A DNA stretch of 64,000 bases from Chryseobacterium sp. SSA4.19 (GCF_022601875.1 NZ_JAKVIP010000009.1:62001-126000), one strand, 5' to 3'. Positions 17,265-26,763 are shown, numbered from the stretch's first letter. The notes: generated from the sequence alone by a model not told the origin. Numbers and translations: made by a program.

Positions 17265-18929
17265 TTATCCTTTATGATTGTACAGTGATTCATAATATTC
17301 ATCCGCCATCCGGTCGCTGTTGAAATGGTCTTTTACATCATTCATAGAATTGTACTGGATTTTTCTCCATCGATCGGGCTGATCATAATAGGTCGGCAGG
17401 ATTTCATTTTCGAGGAGCTCGTATAACTTATTCAGGTCGTAATTATCCTGTTCGTAAACACTCATGTTTTCGTAATCGCATTTGGGAACCACAAAGGAAT
17501 TCTCTCCATGCCTGGCAAATTCAGGGATCCATCCGTCATCCGTAGAAAGATTTACCGAACCGTTCATGGCAGCCGTCATTCCTGAAGTCCCTGAGGCTTC
17601 TCTCGGTACTCTCGGATTATTAAGCCACAGGTCGGAACCCCGTTTCAGGGATTTGCTCAGAGAAAGCTCATATCCTGTAAGTACCGCCAGGTGCTTATTG
17701 TTTTTGCTTTCTTCTACCAGGGAATTGAAAGTGGAAATTGCCGAATAGTCCATCGGATAGGGTTTTCCCGCCCAGATCATCTGTATAGGATATTTTGGAT
17801 GATTCAGTAATTTATAAAACCGGTTCTTATCATGCAGAAGCAGATCGGCGCGTTTATATCCGGCAAACCTTCTGGCCCAGACGATGGTGAAAATATTCGG
17901 ATCGAATAAATTTCCGGTCTGGTCTGCTACAATCTTAAAAAGTTTCTTCTTCAAATGCTTTTTACGGACGTCGAAAGCCGTTTGATCGTTTTCATCTTTC
18001 GCATTATACAAAGGACCATCTGCCCAGTACTTAAATTCCTGAGCATTGGTGATAGAGGTAATTTTACAGATCCCATCATATTTGCTCCACATTGATCTTG
18101 AAACATCCCCGTGAAGCTGTGAAACTCCGTTTGCGATTTTGGCCATCTTCAAAGCACAGAGTGAGTGGTTAAAACGGTCATCGTCCGAACCTTCAATACG
18201 TTTTACTTCCTCCATGCTCAATCCTGAAAAATAAGACATATCATAGCAGAGTTTCAGGTTATGTTTCTCATTACCTGCTTCTTCCGGAGTGTGGGTAGTG
18301 AAAACAAGTTTTTCTTTAACCCGGTTCAGGTCTCCATTATATTTTTTCAGCAAATGAAAAGCCGCTGGAAGTCCATGGGCCTCGTTTAAATGATAAATAT
18401 CCCTTTCCATATTCATTTCATCGAGCAGCTGGGCTCCTCCTTTTCCAAGAAGGATATACTGTGCCAGCTTGGTAGCTTCATTGGCATCATAGAGACGATG
18501 ACAAATAGTCTTTGATACATGATCATTTTCAGGCACATCTGTTGACAGAAAAAACATGGGAGCTGTATTAAAGATTTCCGGATCAAGATACCAGACTTTG
18601 ACCCAAACCAGAGCGCTGTGGATTTCGATCTGAAACTTAATGCCTGTATCCTCAAGAAAGCTGTACATTTTCTTCGTCCAGACAGGTTGCAGGGTCTGAT
18701 CATGGTTCCTGGCCTGATCATAGTATCCGAACTTCCAGAGAATCCCTATTCCGACAAGATCCTGTTTAAGATTGTATGCACTTCTCATATGAGATCCTGC
18801 TAAAAATCCAAGACCTCCCGAATATATTTTCAGAACCTGTTCAATCGCAAATTCCATTGAGAAATAGGCTGCTTTTTTAGAATATTTAGGATTAATGGTA
18901 AAAGGCATTTTAAAGTTCTTAAAATCCAT
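17265..18929 (-). CDS. Short GT35 alpha-glucan phosphorylase homologue lacking the PLP lysine
   Basis: 554-residue member of the short alpha-glucan phosphorylase group (GT35). The N-terminus has AAYFSMEFAIEQVLKIYSGG and LGFLAGSHMRSAYNL; the middle has WARRFAGYKRADLLL; the C-terminal motif reads VPREASGTSGMTAAMNGS. In active phosphorylases the Met of this motif is followed by the lysine that binds pyridoxal phosphate; here the codon at 17574-17576 gives Thr452. Other conserved parts look intact, so the gene is not decaying. It may be a non-PLP glycosyltransferase, a regulatory homologue or a glucan-binding protein. It is monocistronic. Confidence 0.85.
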   Translation of the reverse strand: MDFKNFKMPFTINPKYSKKAAYFSMEFAIEQVLKIYSGGLGFLAGSHMRSAYNLKQDLVGIGILWKFGYYDQARNHDQTLQPVWTKKMYSFLEDTGIKFQIEIHSALVWVKVWYLDPEIFNTAPMFFLSTDVPENDHVSKTICHRLYDANEATKLAQYILLGKGGAQLLDEMNMERDIYHLNEAHGLPAAFHLLKKYNGDLNRVKEKLVFTTHTPEEAGNEKHNLKLCYDMSYFSGLSMEEVKRIEGSDDDRFNHSLCALKMAKIANGVSQLHGDVSRSMWSKYDGICKITSITNAQEFKYWADGPLYNAKDENDQTAFDVRKKHLKKKLFKIVADQTGNLFDPNIFTIVWARRFAGYKRADLLLHDKNRFYKLLNHPKYPIQMIWAGKPYPMDYSAISTFNSLVEESKNNKHLAVLTGYELSLSKSLKRGSDLWLNNPRVPREASGTSGMTAAMNGSVNLSTDDGWIPEFARHGENSFVVPKCDYENMSVYEQDNYDLNKLYELLENEILPTYYDQPDRWRKIQYNSMNDVKDHFNSDRMADEYYESLYNHKG

Positions 18930-19122
18930 AAAGACATTTTTATATTTATTATAAAGATATTAAATATGGAATCAAACTCTATGTTAATTATTCAATAAAT
19001 TATTCGTAAAGGCCGTTATGTGGTATTTTTTTGATTACCTTTAAATGTAAATTTTTAATAATCAAAACTTCATGACGTGAAACTTGGAGTTATATGTATT
19101 CTGTAATCATTAAAGGAAGCAT

Positions 19123-19920
19123 ATGAAAAAAGCATTTTCTGATGAGGATTTAATTAAAAATCTAAGTTTATATTATCTGAACCGGTATCTTAAAAAGAAA
19201 CCGATTGAAAAATATCACCGTACCATAGATGAATCCAGGCTTCACGACCGTGAAAAATACAGAAAAAAAGCGGAAATTCTTCTTCTCAATTCCTTCATGC
19301 ATCATTTTCCTGAAGTTAAGTTTGAAAATTTAACCTGTGAAAGCCCGGACTTCATTGCTCAATTTGACAATAAAAAGATTGGGATTGAATTAACGGAAGT
19401 TATCAATCATATGGAAATGAAAAAGGTGGAAAGCAGCCTGAACAAAATATTTCGTCAGGCTGAAATCATATTGGAACAGGAAGACACTACGAAATATCGT
19501 GGTGTTTATTTTTTAGAATTCCATCCGGATATACAATGGGCCAGTTTAGAAAATCAAAATGAGATCATCTTAAATATTTGTAAAAGCATCAAAAAAGGAA
19601 AACCTGTCGGTGGTGTAAAGAACATCAGGAAATCAGGCCACCGCAGAAATGTTTTCATAACCCATGAATATAATATGAATCTGTTTGACGGGCTTTGCTC
19701 TGAAAAAATCGTACAGCTGATTAATAAAAAAAATGAGAAATTTCCCTATTACGATACCACGGTTGACGAATGCTGGCTGGTCATTGTTTCCGATATGAAT
19801 TCCATTGCTTCACGGTATACTTTTATTCAGAATAAGGAGCATTTGCAACAGGTGAAAAGTCCTTTTCATAAAATTTTACACCTTGAGAATCTTTGCGGAA
19901 ATATAACAAGTATAAAGTGA
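19123..19920 (+). CDS. Orphan protein with a possible PD-(D/E)XK-like core
   Basis: 265 residues, no signal peptide. I recognise no named family. Residues 50-95 read like a restriction-endonuclease-like core: Glu51 in a helix (KKAEILLLNSF), Asp76 in CESPDFIAQF, and Glu89 in KKIGIELTEV. The usual lysine after the second acidic residue is replaced by threonine, so activity is doubtful. The rest is mixed helix and strand with a basic stretch (KNIRKSGHRRNVFITHEY). Genes on both sides are unrelated, so context gives no clue; a nuclease role is inference only. Confidence 0.5.
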   Translation: MKKAFSDEDLIKNLSLYYLNRYLKKKPIEKYHRTIDESRLHDREKYRKKAEILLLNSFMHHFPEVKFENLTCESPDFIAQFDNKKIGIELTEVINHMEMKKVESSLNKIFRQAEIILEQEDTTKYRGVYFLEFHPDIQWASLENQNEIILNICKSIKKGKPVGGVKNIRKSGHRRNVFITHEYNMNLFDGLCSEKIVQLINKKNEKFPYYDTTVDECWLVIVSDMNSIASRYTFIQNKEHLQQVKSPFHKILHLENLCGNITSIK

Positions 19921-19999
19921 TTTATTGTATAAATCTCATTGATTTGTATTTTTTAATAAATTAATATTATTAAAAATGTGATTATTGATGTGGAATGTT

Positions 20000-20007
20000 T
20001 ATATTTG
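20000..20007 (+). promoter_or_regulatory. -7 box for the secreted T9SS-type protein gene
   Basis: TATATTTG, 45 bases before the chosen start. It lies inside the longest possible reading frame and so supports the later ATG. Confidence 0.45.
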
Positions 20008-20052
20008 ATAAACACAAAGTTACCTCGACTAATCACCATCAAATTGCAAAAT

Positions 20053-22146
20053 ATGAAGAAATATCTATTCTTTTTTTTTCTGCTCATATCACGAATCCTT
20101 TTTTCTCAGGCAGATTGTTCGACGGCCCTTGCCGTATGTGGAAACTCTAACATTACTTATTCGCCGTCGGGAATTGGTGCGGTGAATGAGAGCTTAGGAG
20201 GCTGTTTAATAACAGGTGAGCATAATTCGATCTGGTATAAAATCACGATTGCTACAGGCGGAACACTTACTTTCGATTTGGTTCCAGGAGATCCGGATGC
20301 CGATTATGACTGGGCAGTTTACGGGCCTAATGTTTCTTGCGGAAGTCTTGGAGCGGCTATACGCTGCAATGCGGCTACCGTGATCGGAGTAGGCGCTTCT
20401 ACCGGGCTGAATATGACGAGCACCATTACCAGTGCGGCTGGAGGATCGCTTACTCCATACTGTAAATATCTGGATGTTTTACCAGGGCAGACCTACTATC
20501 TGTATATTGATAACTGGGTCGATGTATTTAATCCGACGCTGGCTCCTTTTTCTTTAACCTGGGGCGGTACCGCTACTTTGGCATCTCCATTTACCAATCC
20601 TGCTATTCAGACGCAGCCGTTCAGCCCGCCGGGCATCCCTGCTGTCAACCCTGCAGACCCGAGGGAAATCGTTATATGTCAGAATCCTGCTATTTTTGAT
20701 TTCAATACATTATCGTCAGGAATTCTGAACGGAAATATCAATTTCACCATCAGCTATCACACTTCTCAAAATGATGCCCTTTCAGGAGCAAATCCTATAT
20801 TTACACCACAAACAGTGAATATGACATCTGTTTATTATTACAGCATCCATTATGAGGATCCTGTCAACCCGAATAATCCGCTTAATTCCTGCAGGCAGGT
20901 TGGAGCATTCAAATTTAAACAGGGAAATATTACGGGGAATAATGTAAATCTGTTCAGCTGTAATAATAACAATTCGGGCTTAGGAACATTTGATCTTACT
21001 TCCGCAGCTGTATTCGGAGATCCGACAGCCATCAAAAAATATTATCATACTGTGACTGATCTCAATGCAGGAATTAATGAAATTACCAATACTACAAATT
21101 TTACGTCTGCAGAAGGTACTATTTATGTAAAAATTATTTCACAGTACGGATGTACGGCAACAGCAGTCATTTCTCTGAAATTTTATCCGGTAGTAGTAGT
21201 GACTGAAGCCAGTTTAAGAGCCTGCTTTATAGAATCAAATCCTTCAACGGGATTATTTAATTTAACCACTTCTGCAGTAACTACACAGACAAGCACTAAA
21301 AAGTATTATCCTTCTTTAACGGATGCTCAAAACGGGACCAACGAAATCCTCAACCCGACCGCTTATATATCGCCAAGCGGAGTGATTTTTATAAAAGTCA
21401 TTGGCGGAAACAGCTGTTTTTCCATAGCAAAAGTTAATCTATTGGTGTTGCCACCGGTGTATTCAAATATTCTGCAGGATAAAATTATCTGTATAGAAGA
21501 TCAGACGACACTCGATGCAGGTCCGGGCTTTACCGCGTATGAATGGAGTACCGGTGCCACTACTCAAGCCATCAGTAATGTTGGAGTCGGAACCTATTGG
21601 GTAAAATTGAAGACAGGTGAATGCATTAGCCGGCAGGCAGTGAAGGTATATGCTTCTGAGCAGCCTGTAATTTCAGAGGTTGATATTGCCAATAGTACAG
21701 TTACAGTACATGTTACAGGCGGAAGTCCTACATATCAATATTCGATGGATGGCATTAACTGGCAGGATTCTAATATATTTACCAATGTTACCAGAGGAGA
21801 TCATCATATTATGATAAAAGACTCTTACAACTGTGCACCTATCGATATTACCATTGTAGTTCCGAATCTGGTTAATGTGATTACGCCAAACGGAGATGGG
21901 ATAAATGATGTTATTGACTATTCTGCATTAGGAAACAAACAGAATCTGGTATTCAATATTTTTGACAGATACGGAGATAAGATATTCGAGGCCAATAAAT
22001 CTAATGCCTACAAATGGGATGGAACAGTTGCTGGTAAAAAAGTTCCTACAGGTACATATTGGTATTCCGTAACATGGAATGAAAACGATAAAAAGAACAC
22101 ACTGTTTAAATACTCCGGATGGGTAATGGTAAAAAACAGAGATTAA
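20053..22146 (+). CDS. Secreted protein with gliding-motility-type C-terminal sorting domain
   Basis: 697 residues from the chosen start, where the signal peptide MKKYLFFFFLLISRILFSQ begins. The first 180 residues form a Cys-containing beta domain (CSTALAVCGNSNITYSP, GEHNSIWYKI, GQTYYLYIDNW), then repeated beta-sandwich modules of about 85 residues ending in KKYYHTVTDLNAG and KKYYPSLTDAQNG. The last 90 residues (NVITPNGDGINDVIDYSAL, FNIFDRYGDKIFEA, WDGTVAGKKVPTGTYWYSV) are the CHU_C/type B sorting domain of T9SS substrates. Expected to be exported by the T9SS and held at the cell surface or released, possibly in adhesion. This gene stands alone, ending at a bidirectional terminator. Confidence 0.9.
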   Translation: MKKYLFFFFLLISRILFSQADCSTALAVCGNSNITYSPSGIGAVNESLGGCLITGEHNSIWYKITIATGGTLTFDLVPGDPDADYDWAVYGPNVSCGSLGAAIRCNAATVIGVGASTGLNMTSTITSAAGGSLTPYCKYLDVLPGQTYYLYIDNWVDVFNPTLAPFSLTWGGTATLASPFTNPAIQTQPFSPPGIPAVNPADPREIVICQNPAIFDFNTLSSGILNGNINFTISYHTSQNDALSGANPIFTPQTVNMTSVYYYSIHYEDPVNPNNPLNSCRQVGAFKFKQGNITGNNVNLFSCNNNNSGLGTFDLTSAAVFGDPTAIKKYYHTVTDLNAGINEITNTTNFTSAEGTIYVKIISQYGCTATAVISLKFYPVVVVTEASLRACFIESNPSTGLFNLTTSAVTTQTSTKKYYPSLTDAQNGTNEILNPTAYISPSGVIFIKVIGGNSCFSIAKVNLLVLPPVYSNILQDKIICIEDQTTLDAGPGFTAYEWSTGATTQAISNVGVGTYWVKLKTGECISRQAVKVYASEQPVISEVDIANSTVTVHVTGGSPTYQYSMDGINWQDSNIFTNVTRGDHHIMIKDSYNCAPIDITIVVPNLVNVITPNGDGINDVIDYSALGNKQNLVFNIFDRYGDKIFEANKSNAYKWDGTVAGKKVPTGTYWYSVTWNENDKKNTLFKYSGWVMVKNRD

Positions 22147-22157
22147 AATTTATAATG

Positions 22158-22185
22158 AAAGCCATCTTGAAAGAGATGGCTTTTT
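22158..22185. terminator. Shared terminator between converging genes
   Basis: AAAGCCATC (22158-22166) pairs with GATGGCTTT (22175-22183), followed by T. Its end touches the stop of the minus-strand NTF2-like gene. Confidence 0.75.
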
Positions 22186-22543
22186 AGTTGAATATCTTTG
22201 TGTCCTTAAAATAATCGGAAAGATAAATAATCTGTCCGCTTTTTGAAAATTCAATGATTGTACAGATTTCGTTTTCATATCTTTCATTTCCAGGCAGGTT
22301 TCCATAAGAATTGGTCTGATAAAAATACTTATCGTTTCCTAAAGAAAAAATTTCGGAAACACGCCATTCAATCTTTTCATAACGTCTGAAAATCGCCCTG
22401 AATAAAGCCAGAATTCTATTTTTACCCGAGATTTCTCTGGAAGGTGGAATCCATATGACACTTTCATCAGTAAACCATTTTTCAAGATGTTCCGTACTTA
22501 AAGAATTTAGATCTTTCATAAAATGGGTGATTTTACAATTCAT
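22184..22543 (-). CDS. NTF2-like (SnoaL-type) small protein
   Basis: 119 residues that read like the SnoaL/NTF2 fold: a leading helix region LNSLSTEHLEKWFTDESVIWI, the strand-loop IPPSREISGKNRILALFRAIFRRYEKIEWRV, and final strands ICTIIEFSKSGQIIYLSDYF. Proteins of this type bind small ligands in a cone-shaped pocket, and some are isomerases; no substrate can be named. No signal peptide. It converges on the T9SS-type gene and diverges from the DinB-like gene. Confidence 0.7.
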   Translation of the reverse strand: MNCKITHFMKDLNSLSTEHLEKWFTDESVIWIPPSREISGKNRILALFRAIFRRYEKIEWRVSEIFSLGNDKYFYQTNSYGNLPGNERYENEICTIIEFSKSGQIIYLSDYFKDTKIFN

Positions 22544-22599
22544 ATCTTCCGTTTATGATATATACGTGAAAAATCTTAACTTGGTTTTATATTTATTCT

Positions 22600-23097
22600 A
22601 TGAAAGATTTATTTATCAAACGTTTTGAATATTATAAAACTTTAGGTGATCGCACATTTAAACAGCTTTCTGGTGAGCAGATATTCTGGGCATTTAACGA
22701 AGAAAGCAATTCAATAGCTGTTATTGTTAAACACATAACAGGAAATATGCTGTCCCGATGGACAAATTTTCTTACGGAAGACGGGGAAAAGCCATGGCGG
22801 GGCCGTGACGGAGAATTTATCAATACTTTTACAACAAAGCAAGATATGCTGGAGTACTGGGAGAAAGGCTGGGAATGTCTTTTCAGTGCTTTGGACCAGA
22901 TTAATGATCAAAACCTGTATTCAACGATTTATATAAGGGGTGAGGCACATTCCGTAATCGATGCGGTTTTCCGCCAATTGGCACATTATCCTTATCATAT
23001 CGGACAGATCGTTTACATTGCAAAAATGATAAAAAATCATGACTGGAAAACACTATCCATTGCAAAAAACAAGTCAGAGCAATTTAATCCAAAATGA
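22600..23097 (+). CDS. DinB-fold protein, DUF1572 type
   Basis: 165 residues forming a four-helix DinB/YfiT-like bundle. The metal-site pattern is visible: His in AVIVKHITGNMLSRW, and a late pair in RQLAHYPYHIGQIVYIAKM. The region RWTNFLTEDGEKPWRGRDGE matches the DUF1572 subgroup. DinB-fold proteins are metal-dependent thiol transferases or damage-induced proteins of unknown activity. The stop overlaps the start of the next gene (ATGA), so the transglutaminase-like protein is made with it. Confidence 0.82.
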   Translation: MKDLFIKRFEYYKTLGDRTFKQLSGEQIFWAFNEESNSIAVIVKHITGNMLSRWTNFLTEDGEKPWRGRDGEFINTFTTKQDMLEYWEKGWECLFSALDQINDQNLYSTIYIRGEAHSVIDAVFRQLAHYPYHIGQIVYIAKMIKNHDWKTLSIAKNKSEQFNPK

Positions 23098-23735
23098 AAA
23101 ATTTTATTATAAACAAACAAAACGGAGCTGTTTCTGAGGAGTTTATAACAAGAAATATAAAAGACTTTCACTCTGCCACTACATATATTGCTGCATTACC
23201 GTACAAAAGAAACCCTGATAAAAGTAATGTAAAATGTATTTTTGAAGATTTTGGAGGAACATGCAGTACTAAACATGCAGTCTTACGTAAGCTGGCCATT
23301 GAAAGCAAGAAGTACGATGTCAAATTAATTCTCGGCATTTTTAAAATGGATGCTGAATATACCGACAAAATCAGACATACATTGGAAAAGTTTCATTTGA
23401 AATATATTCCGGAAGCGCATAATTATCTCAAAATCGGCAGTCAATATTTTGATTTTACCAAAACCAATTCCAGCTACATTCAATTCAAAAATAAGTTATT
23501 GATTGAAGTTGAAATTGAATATGATGAAATTGATAGTGAAAAAATTATACTTCATAAAAATTTTCTTAAAGAATGGATTGCCGAAACACATATTCCTTAT
23601 GATTTAAATGAAATTTGGGATATAAGAGAACAATGCATAAAAGATTTGCAACAAAATGAAGAAATACCGGTTCAGTATTCTTCTCCAATTTGTTTCCTGA
23701 ACAGCCCAGAGGTAAGAGACGAATTTAAGCCATAG
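23094..23735 (+). CDS. Hypothetical protein with transglutaminase-like catalytic triad
   Basis: 213 residues, no signal peptide. I recognise no named family, but the order Cys57 (FGGTCSTKHAVLRKLA), His109 (EAHNYLKIG) and Asp120 (SQYFDFTK) resembles the Cys-His-Asp triad of transglutaminase-like and papain-like hydrolases, where the Cys starts a helix and His and Asp lie on neighbouring strands. The C-terminal 80 residues are acidic and helical. Coupled by ATGA to the DinB-like gene. Function inferred only from the triad. Confidence 0.55.
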   Translation: MKNFIINKQNGAVSEEFITRNIKDFHSATTYIAALPYKRNPDKSNVKCIFEDFGGTCSTKHAVLRKLAIESKKYDVKLILGIFKMDAEYTDKIRHTLEKFHLKYIPEAHNYLKIGSQYFDFTKTNSSYIQFKNKLLIEVEIEYDEIDSEKIILHKNFLKEWIAETHIPYDLNEIWDIREQCIKDLQQNEEIPVQYSSPICFLNSPEVRDEFKP

Positions 23736-23767
23736 ACTGAATCAATTCAGATTTCATATTAAATTAT

Positions 23768-23775
23768 TATCTTTG
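23768..23775 (+). promoter_or_regulatory. -7 box for mtaB
   Basis: TATCTTTG, a full match to TAnnTTTG, 25 bases before the mtaB start. Confidence 0.5.
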
Positions 23776-23800
23776 CACTTACAAAATTCAGAAACAATAA

Positions 23801-25147
23801 ATGTCTCACTTTCATAGAACTGCCGCATTTCATACCCTTGGCTGCAAATTAAATTTTGCGGAAACATCCACTATTGCCCGTCAATTAACAGATGCAGGAT
23901 ATGATAAGGTAAGTTTTGATGAGAAAGCAGATATTTATGTTATCAATACCTGTTCGGTAACGGAAAATGCAGACCGCGAGTGTAAGCTTCACGTGAAAAG
24001 AGCCATGAAAGCCAATCCCGAAGGATTGGTAGTCATTGTGGGATGTTATGCCCAACTGAAGCCTGAAGAAATTTCACAGATCGAAGGAGTGGATCTCGTA
24101 TTAGGGGCCAAAGAAAAATTTAATATTTTAAGTTACCTGGATGATCTGGAAAAATCTGAAAGTGAGGGTGTTGTTCATTCCTGTGAAATTGAAGAAACCG
24201 ACTTCTTCATCGGAAGTTATTCCATTGGCGACCGTACCAGGGCTTTCCTGAAAGTTCAGGATGGCTGTGACTACAAATGTACGTACTGTACAATTCCTTT
24301 GGCAAGAGGGATTTCCCGTTCCGATACCATTCAGAATGTTCTTACCAATGCTAAGGAAATTGCAGGAAAGGATATTAAAGAAATTGTTTTAACAGGCGTG
24401 AACATCGGCGATTACGGAAAAGGAGAGTTTGGTAATAAGAGACATGAACATACTTTTCTGGATCTCATTTCAGAGCTTGATAAGGTAGACGGGATCGAAA
24501 GAATCCGTGTTTCTTCTATTGAGCCGAATCTTTTAAAAGATGAAAGTATCGAACTGGTTTCCAGAAGCAAAAGCTTTGTTCCTCATTTTCACATTCCGCT
24601 GCAATCGGGAAGCGATGAATTGCTTAAAAAAATGAAGCGCCGTTATCTGACACAGCTTTACAAAGACAGGGTAGCTAAAATTCGTGAAGTGATGCCTGAT
24701 GCAGCAATTGGTGTTGATGTAATCGTAGGATTTCCTGGAGAGACGGAAGAATTGTTTATGGAAACGTATAACTTCCTGAATGAACTTCCGATTACCTATC
24801 TTCATGTTTTTACGTATTCCGAAAGAGAAAATACGGAAGCTGCTGAAATGGTTGGCGCAGTACCTGTCCCTGAACGAAAAAGACGCAATAAAATGCTGAG
24901 GATTCTTTCTGAAAAAAAGAAAATGGCGTTTTATCAGACTCAAGTTGGTAAAATACTTCCTGTTCTTTGGGAGCATGAAAATAAAGATGGTAAAATGTTT
25001 GGTTTTACAGAAAACTATGTAAGAGTTCAGAAAGACTTTGATACCACATGCGTTAACCAGATTGAACTATTAAAATTAGAAAAAATCCTGTCAGATGGCA
25101 CGGTTTCTGTGCACTCATCCTACGAAAGCTTTTTAGCAAAGGCATAA
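23801..25147 (+). CDS. mtaB: tRNA t6A37 methylthiotransferase MtaB
   Basis: Radical-SAM enzyme that adds a methylthio group to t6A at position 37 of ANN-decoding tRNAs. 448 residues. The N-terminal UPF0004 domain carries Cys15 (TLGCKLN), Cys51 (NTCSVT) and Cys82 (VGCYAQL) for one 4Fe-4S cluster; the radical-SAM domain has Cys156, Cys160 and Cys163 in CDYKCTYC. A TRAM-like C-terminal part follows. The short KLNFAE after the first Cys and the overall length fit MtaB better than MiaB or RimO. Its substrate is made by TsaD, encoded 34 kb away in this window. Confidence 0.93.
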   Translation: MSHFHRTAAFHTLGCKLNFAETSTIARQLTDAGYDKVSFDEKADIYVINTCSVTENADRECKLHVKRAMKANPEGLVVIVGCYAQLKPEEISQIEGVDLVLGAKEKFNILSYLDDLEKSESEGVVHSCEIEETDFFIGSYSIGDRTRAFLKVQDGCDYKCTYCTIPLARGISRSDTIQNVLTNAKEIAGKDIKEIVLTGVNIGDYGKGEFGNKRHEHTFLDLISELDKVDGIERIRVSSIEPNLLKDESIELVSRSKSFVPHFHIPLQSGSDELLKKMKRRYLTQLYKDRVAKIREVMPDAAIGVDVIVGFPGETEELFMETYNFLNELPITYLHVFTYSERENTEAAEMVGAVPVPERKRRNKMLRILSEKKKMAFYQTQVGKILPVLWEHENKDGKMFGFTENYVRVQKDFDTTCVNQIELLKLEKILSDGTVSVHSSYESFLAKA

Positions 25148-25194
25148 GCTCTTTGCAAAATTTCTATTACATTTAATTTTAAATCATATTTCTT

Positions 25195-26712
25195 ATGAGA
25201 GATAAGTTTTTATCTTGGGGAGCTGTAATTGTTATTATAGCCTGGGCCGTGGCTTTTCTTATAAAAGCCGACTGGTGGATTCCTTTTTTACTGACCATAC
25301 TATATGCAATCGGAATTTATAATATTACCCAGTCCAAGCATGCTATTTTAAGGAACTTCCCGGTAATCGGATACTTCAGATATTTCTTTGAAAGTATTTC
25401 ACCTGAGATGCAGCAATATTTTATTGAAAGAGAAACAGACGGAAAGCCGTTTCCAAGAAATCAGCGTTCTGCCGTTTACAGACGTTCAAAAAATTTGAAT
25501 GATACGGTACCTTTCGGGACGCAGCTGGAAGTTAACCACAGAAAGTACGAAGGAATCAAGCATTCTATTTATGCTAAATCTCCTGTAGAGGAGCTGCCCC
25601 GCGTTTGGGTAGGGAATGAACAGTGTACGCAGCCTTATCATGCTTCTTTATTTAATATTTCAGCGATGAGTTTCGGGGCATTGAGTGACAGAGCTCAGAT
25701 TTCGTTAAACAGAGGGGCGAAAAAAGGAAATTTTTATCACAACACAGGAGAAGGAGGAATTTCACCCCATCACCTGGAAGGTGGTGACCTATGCTGGCAG
25801 ATTGGAACCGGATATTTTGGCTGCAGGGACGAGGAAGGAAAATTTAACCCTGAATTATTCACGAAATATTCTACAATGTCAAATGTGAAGATGATTGAAA
25901 TCAAATTATCACAAGGTGCAAAACCTGGTCATGGCGGTGTTTTACCCGGAGTAAAGAATACCCCTGAAATTGCAAAAATCCGTCACGTCACACCGGGAAT
26001 GACCATTATCTCTCCACCATCACATTCTGCCTTTTCTGATGCTGCGGGATTATTGAGATTTGTACAGCAGCTGAGGGAGCTTTCAGGCGGAAAACCTGTC
26101 GGATTTAAGCTTTGTGTTGGGGATACAAAAGAATTTGAAGATATTTGTGTTCAGATGAATGTGCTGAAAATTTATCCGGATTTTATTACGGTTGACGGGG
26201 CAGAAGGAGGAACAGGTGCTGCACCGCCTGAATTTTCAGACGGCGTAGGAATGCCTTTGGAACCGGCTCTTATTTTTGTAAACAGAACGCTTACCAATTA
26301 CACTGTAAGAAATAAGCTGAAGATTATTGCCAGCGGAAAAGTTTTAACAAGCCTTGATATTTTGCGGGCTATTGCTATGGGAGCAGATATGTGTAACAAT
26401 GCAAGAGGATTTATGTTTTCTTTAGGTTGTATCCAGGCTTTGAGATGTAATAATAACAAATGTCCTACAGGAGTAGCCACACAGGATAAAATGCTGGTCA
26501 AAGGGCTTGATGTAACAGATAAGGCGGAAAGAGTATATCATTTTCATAAAAATACACTACACACCTGTAATGAGCTGATCGCTGCAGCGGGAAGAAGTTC
26601 TTATGAGGAAGTGGATGCCAGTATGTTTATGAGAGGTGATGAATTTGATCATCTGTCAGATCATTATTTCCCGGATATTTTAGGAAATATAAAACAGAAC
26701 GCTAAATATTAG
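25195..26712 (+). CDS. FMN-binding glutamate synthase family protein
   Basis: 505 residues. Two membrane helices at the N-terminus (about residues 8-45) precede a glutamate-synthase-like FMN barrel: ISAMSFGALSDRAQISLNRG, HNTGEGGISPHH, KPGHGGVLPG, VDGAEGGTGAAPPEF, and the 3Fe-4S cluster motif CNNNKCPTGVATQ. Lacking the glutaminase domain of full GltB, it cannot use glutamine in the usual way; family members are annotated as GltB2-like and their physiological reaction is uncertain. Monocistronic, 47 bases after mtaB and possibly on its transcript, with a strong terminator behind. Confidence 0.9.
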   Translation: MRDKFLSWGAVIVIIAWAVAFLIKADWWIPFLLTILYAIGIYNITQSKHAILRNFPVIGYFRYFFESISPEMQQYFIERETDGKPFPRNQRSAVYRRSKNLNDTVPFGTQLEVNHRKYEGIKHSIYAKSPVEELPRVWVGNEQCTQPYHASLFNISAMSFGALSDRAQISLNRGAKKGNFYHNTGEGGISPHHLEGGDLCWQIGTGYFGCRDEEGKFNPELFTKYSTMSNVKMIEIKLSQGAKPGHGGVLPGVKNTPEIAKIRHVTPGMTIISPPSHSAFSDAAGLLRFVQQLRELSGGKPVGFKLCVGDTKEFEDICVQMNVLKIYPDFITVDGAEGGTGAAPPEFSDGVGMPLEPALIFVNRTLTNYTVRNKLKIIASGKVLTSLDILRAIAMGADMCNNARGFMFSLGCIQALRCNNNKCPTGVATQDKMLVKGLDVTDKAERVYHFHKNTLHTCNELIAAAGRSSYEEVDASMFMRGDEFDHLSDHYFPDILGNIKQNAKY

Positions 26713-26724
26713 TACATAAGAGTC

Positions 26725-26763
26725 AAAAAAAACCGCTTCAGATTTGAAGCGGTTTGATTTTTT
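26725..26763. terminator. Bidirectional terminator
   Basis: AAACCGCTTCA (26730-26740) pairs with TGAAGCGGTTT (26745-26755), with A runs before and T runs after, between two converging genes. Confidence 0.88.

Noticed and set aside
19978..20052. An earlier start for the secreted T9SS-type protein
   Set aside because: The extra 25 residues precede a typical signal peptide, and a -7 box lies within them.
24533..24976. 147-codon frame antisense to mtaB
   Set aside because: It lies wholly within a well-supported gene and has no recognisable domain or signals.
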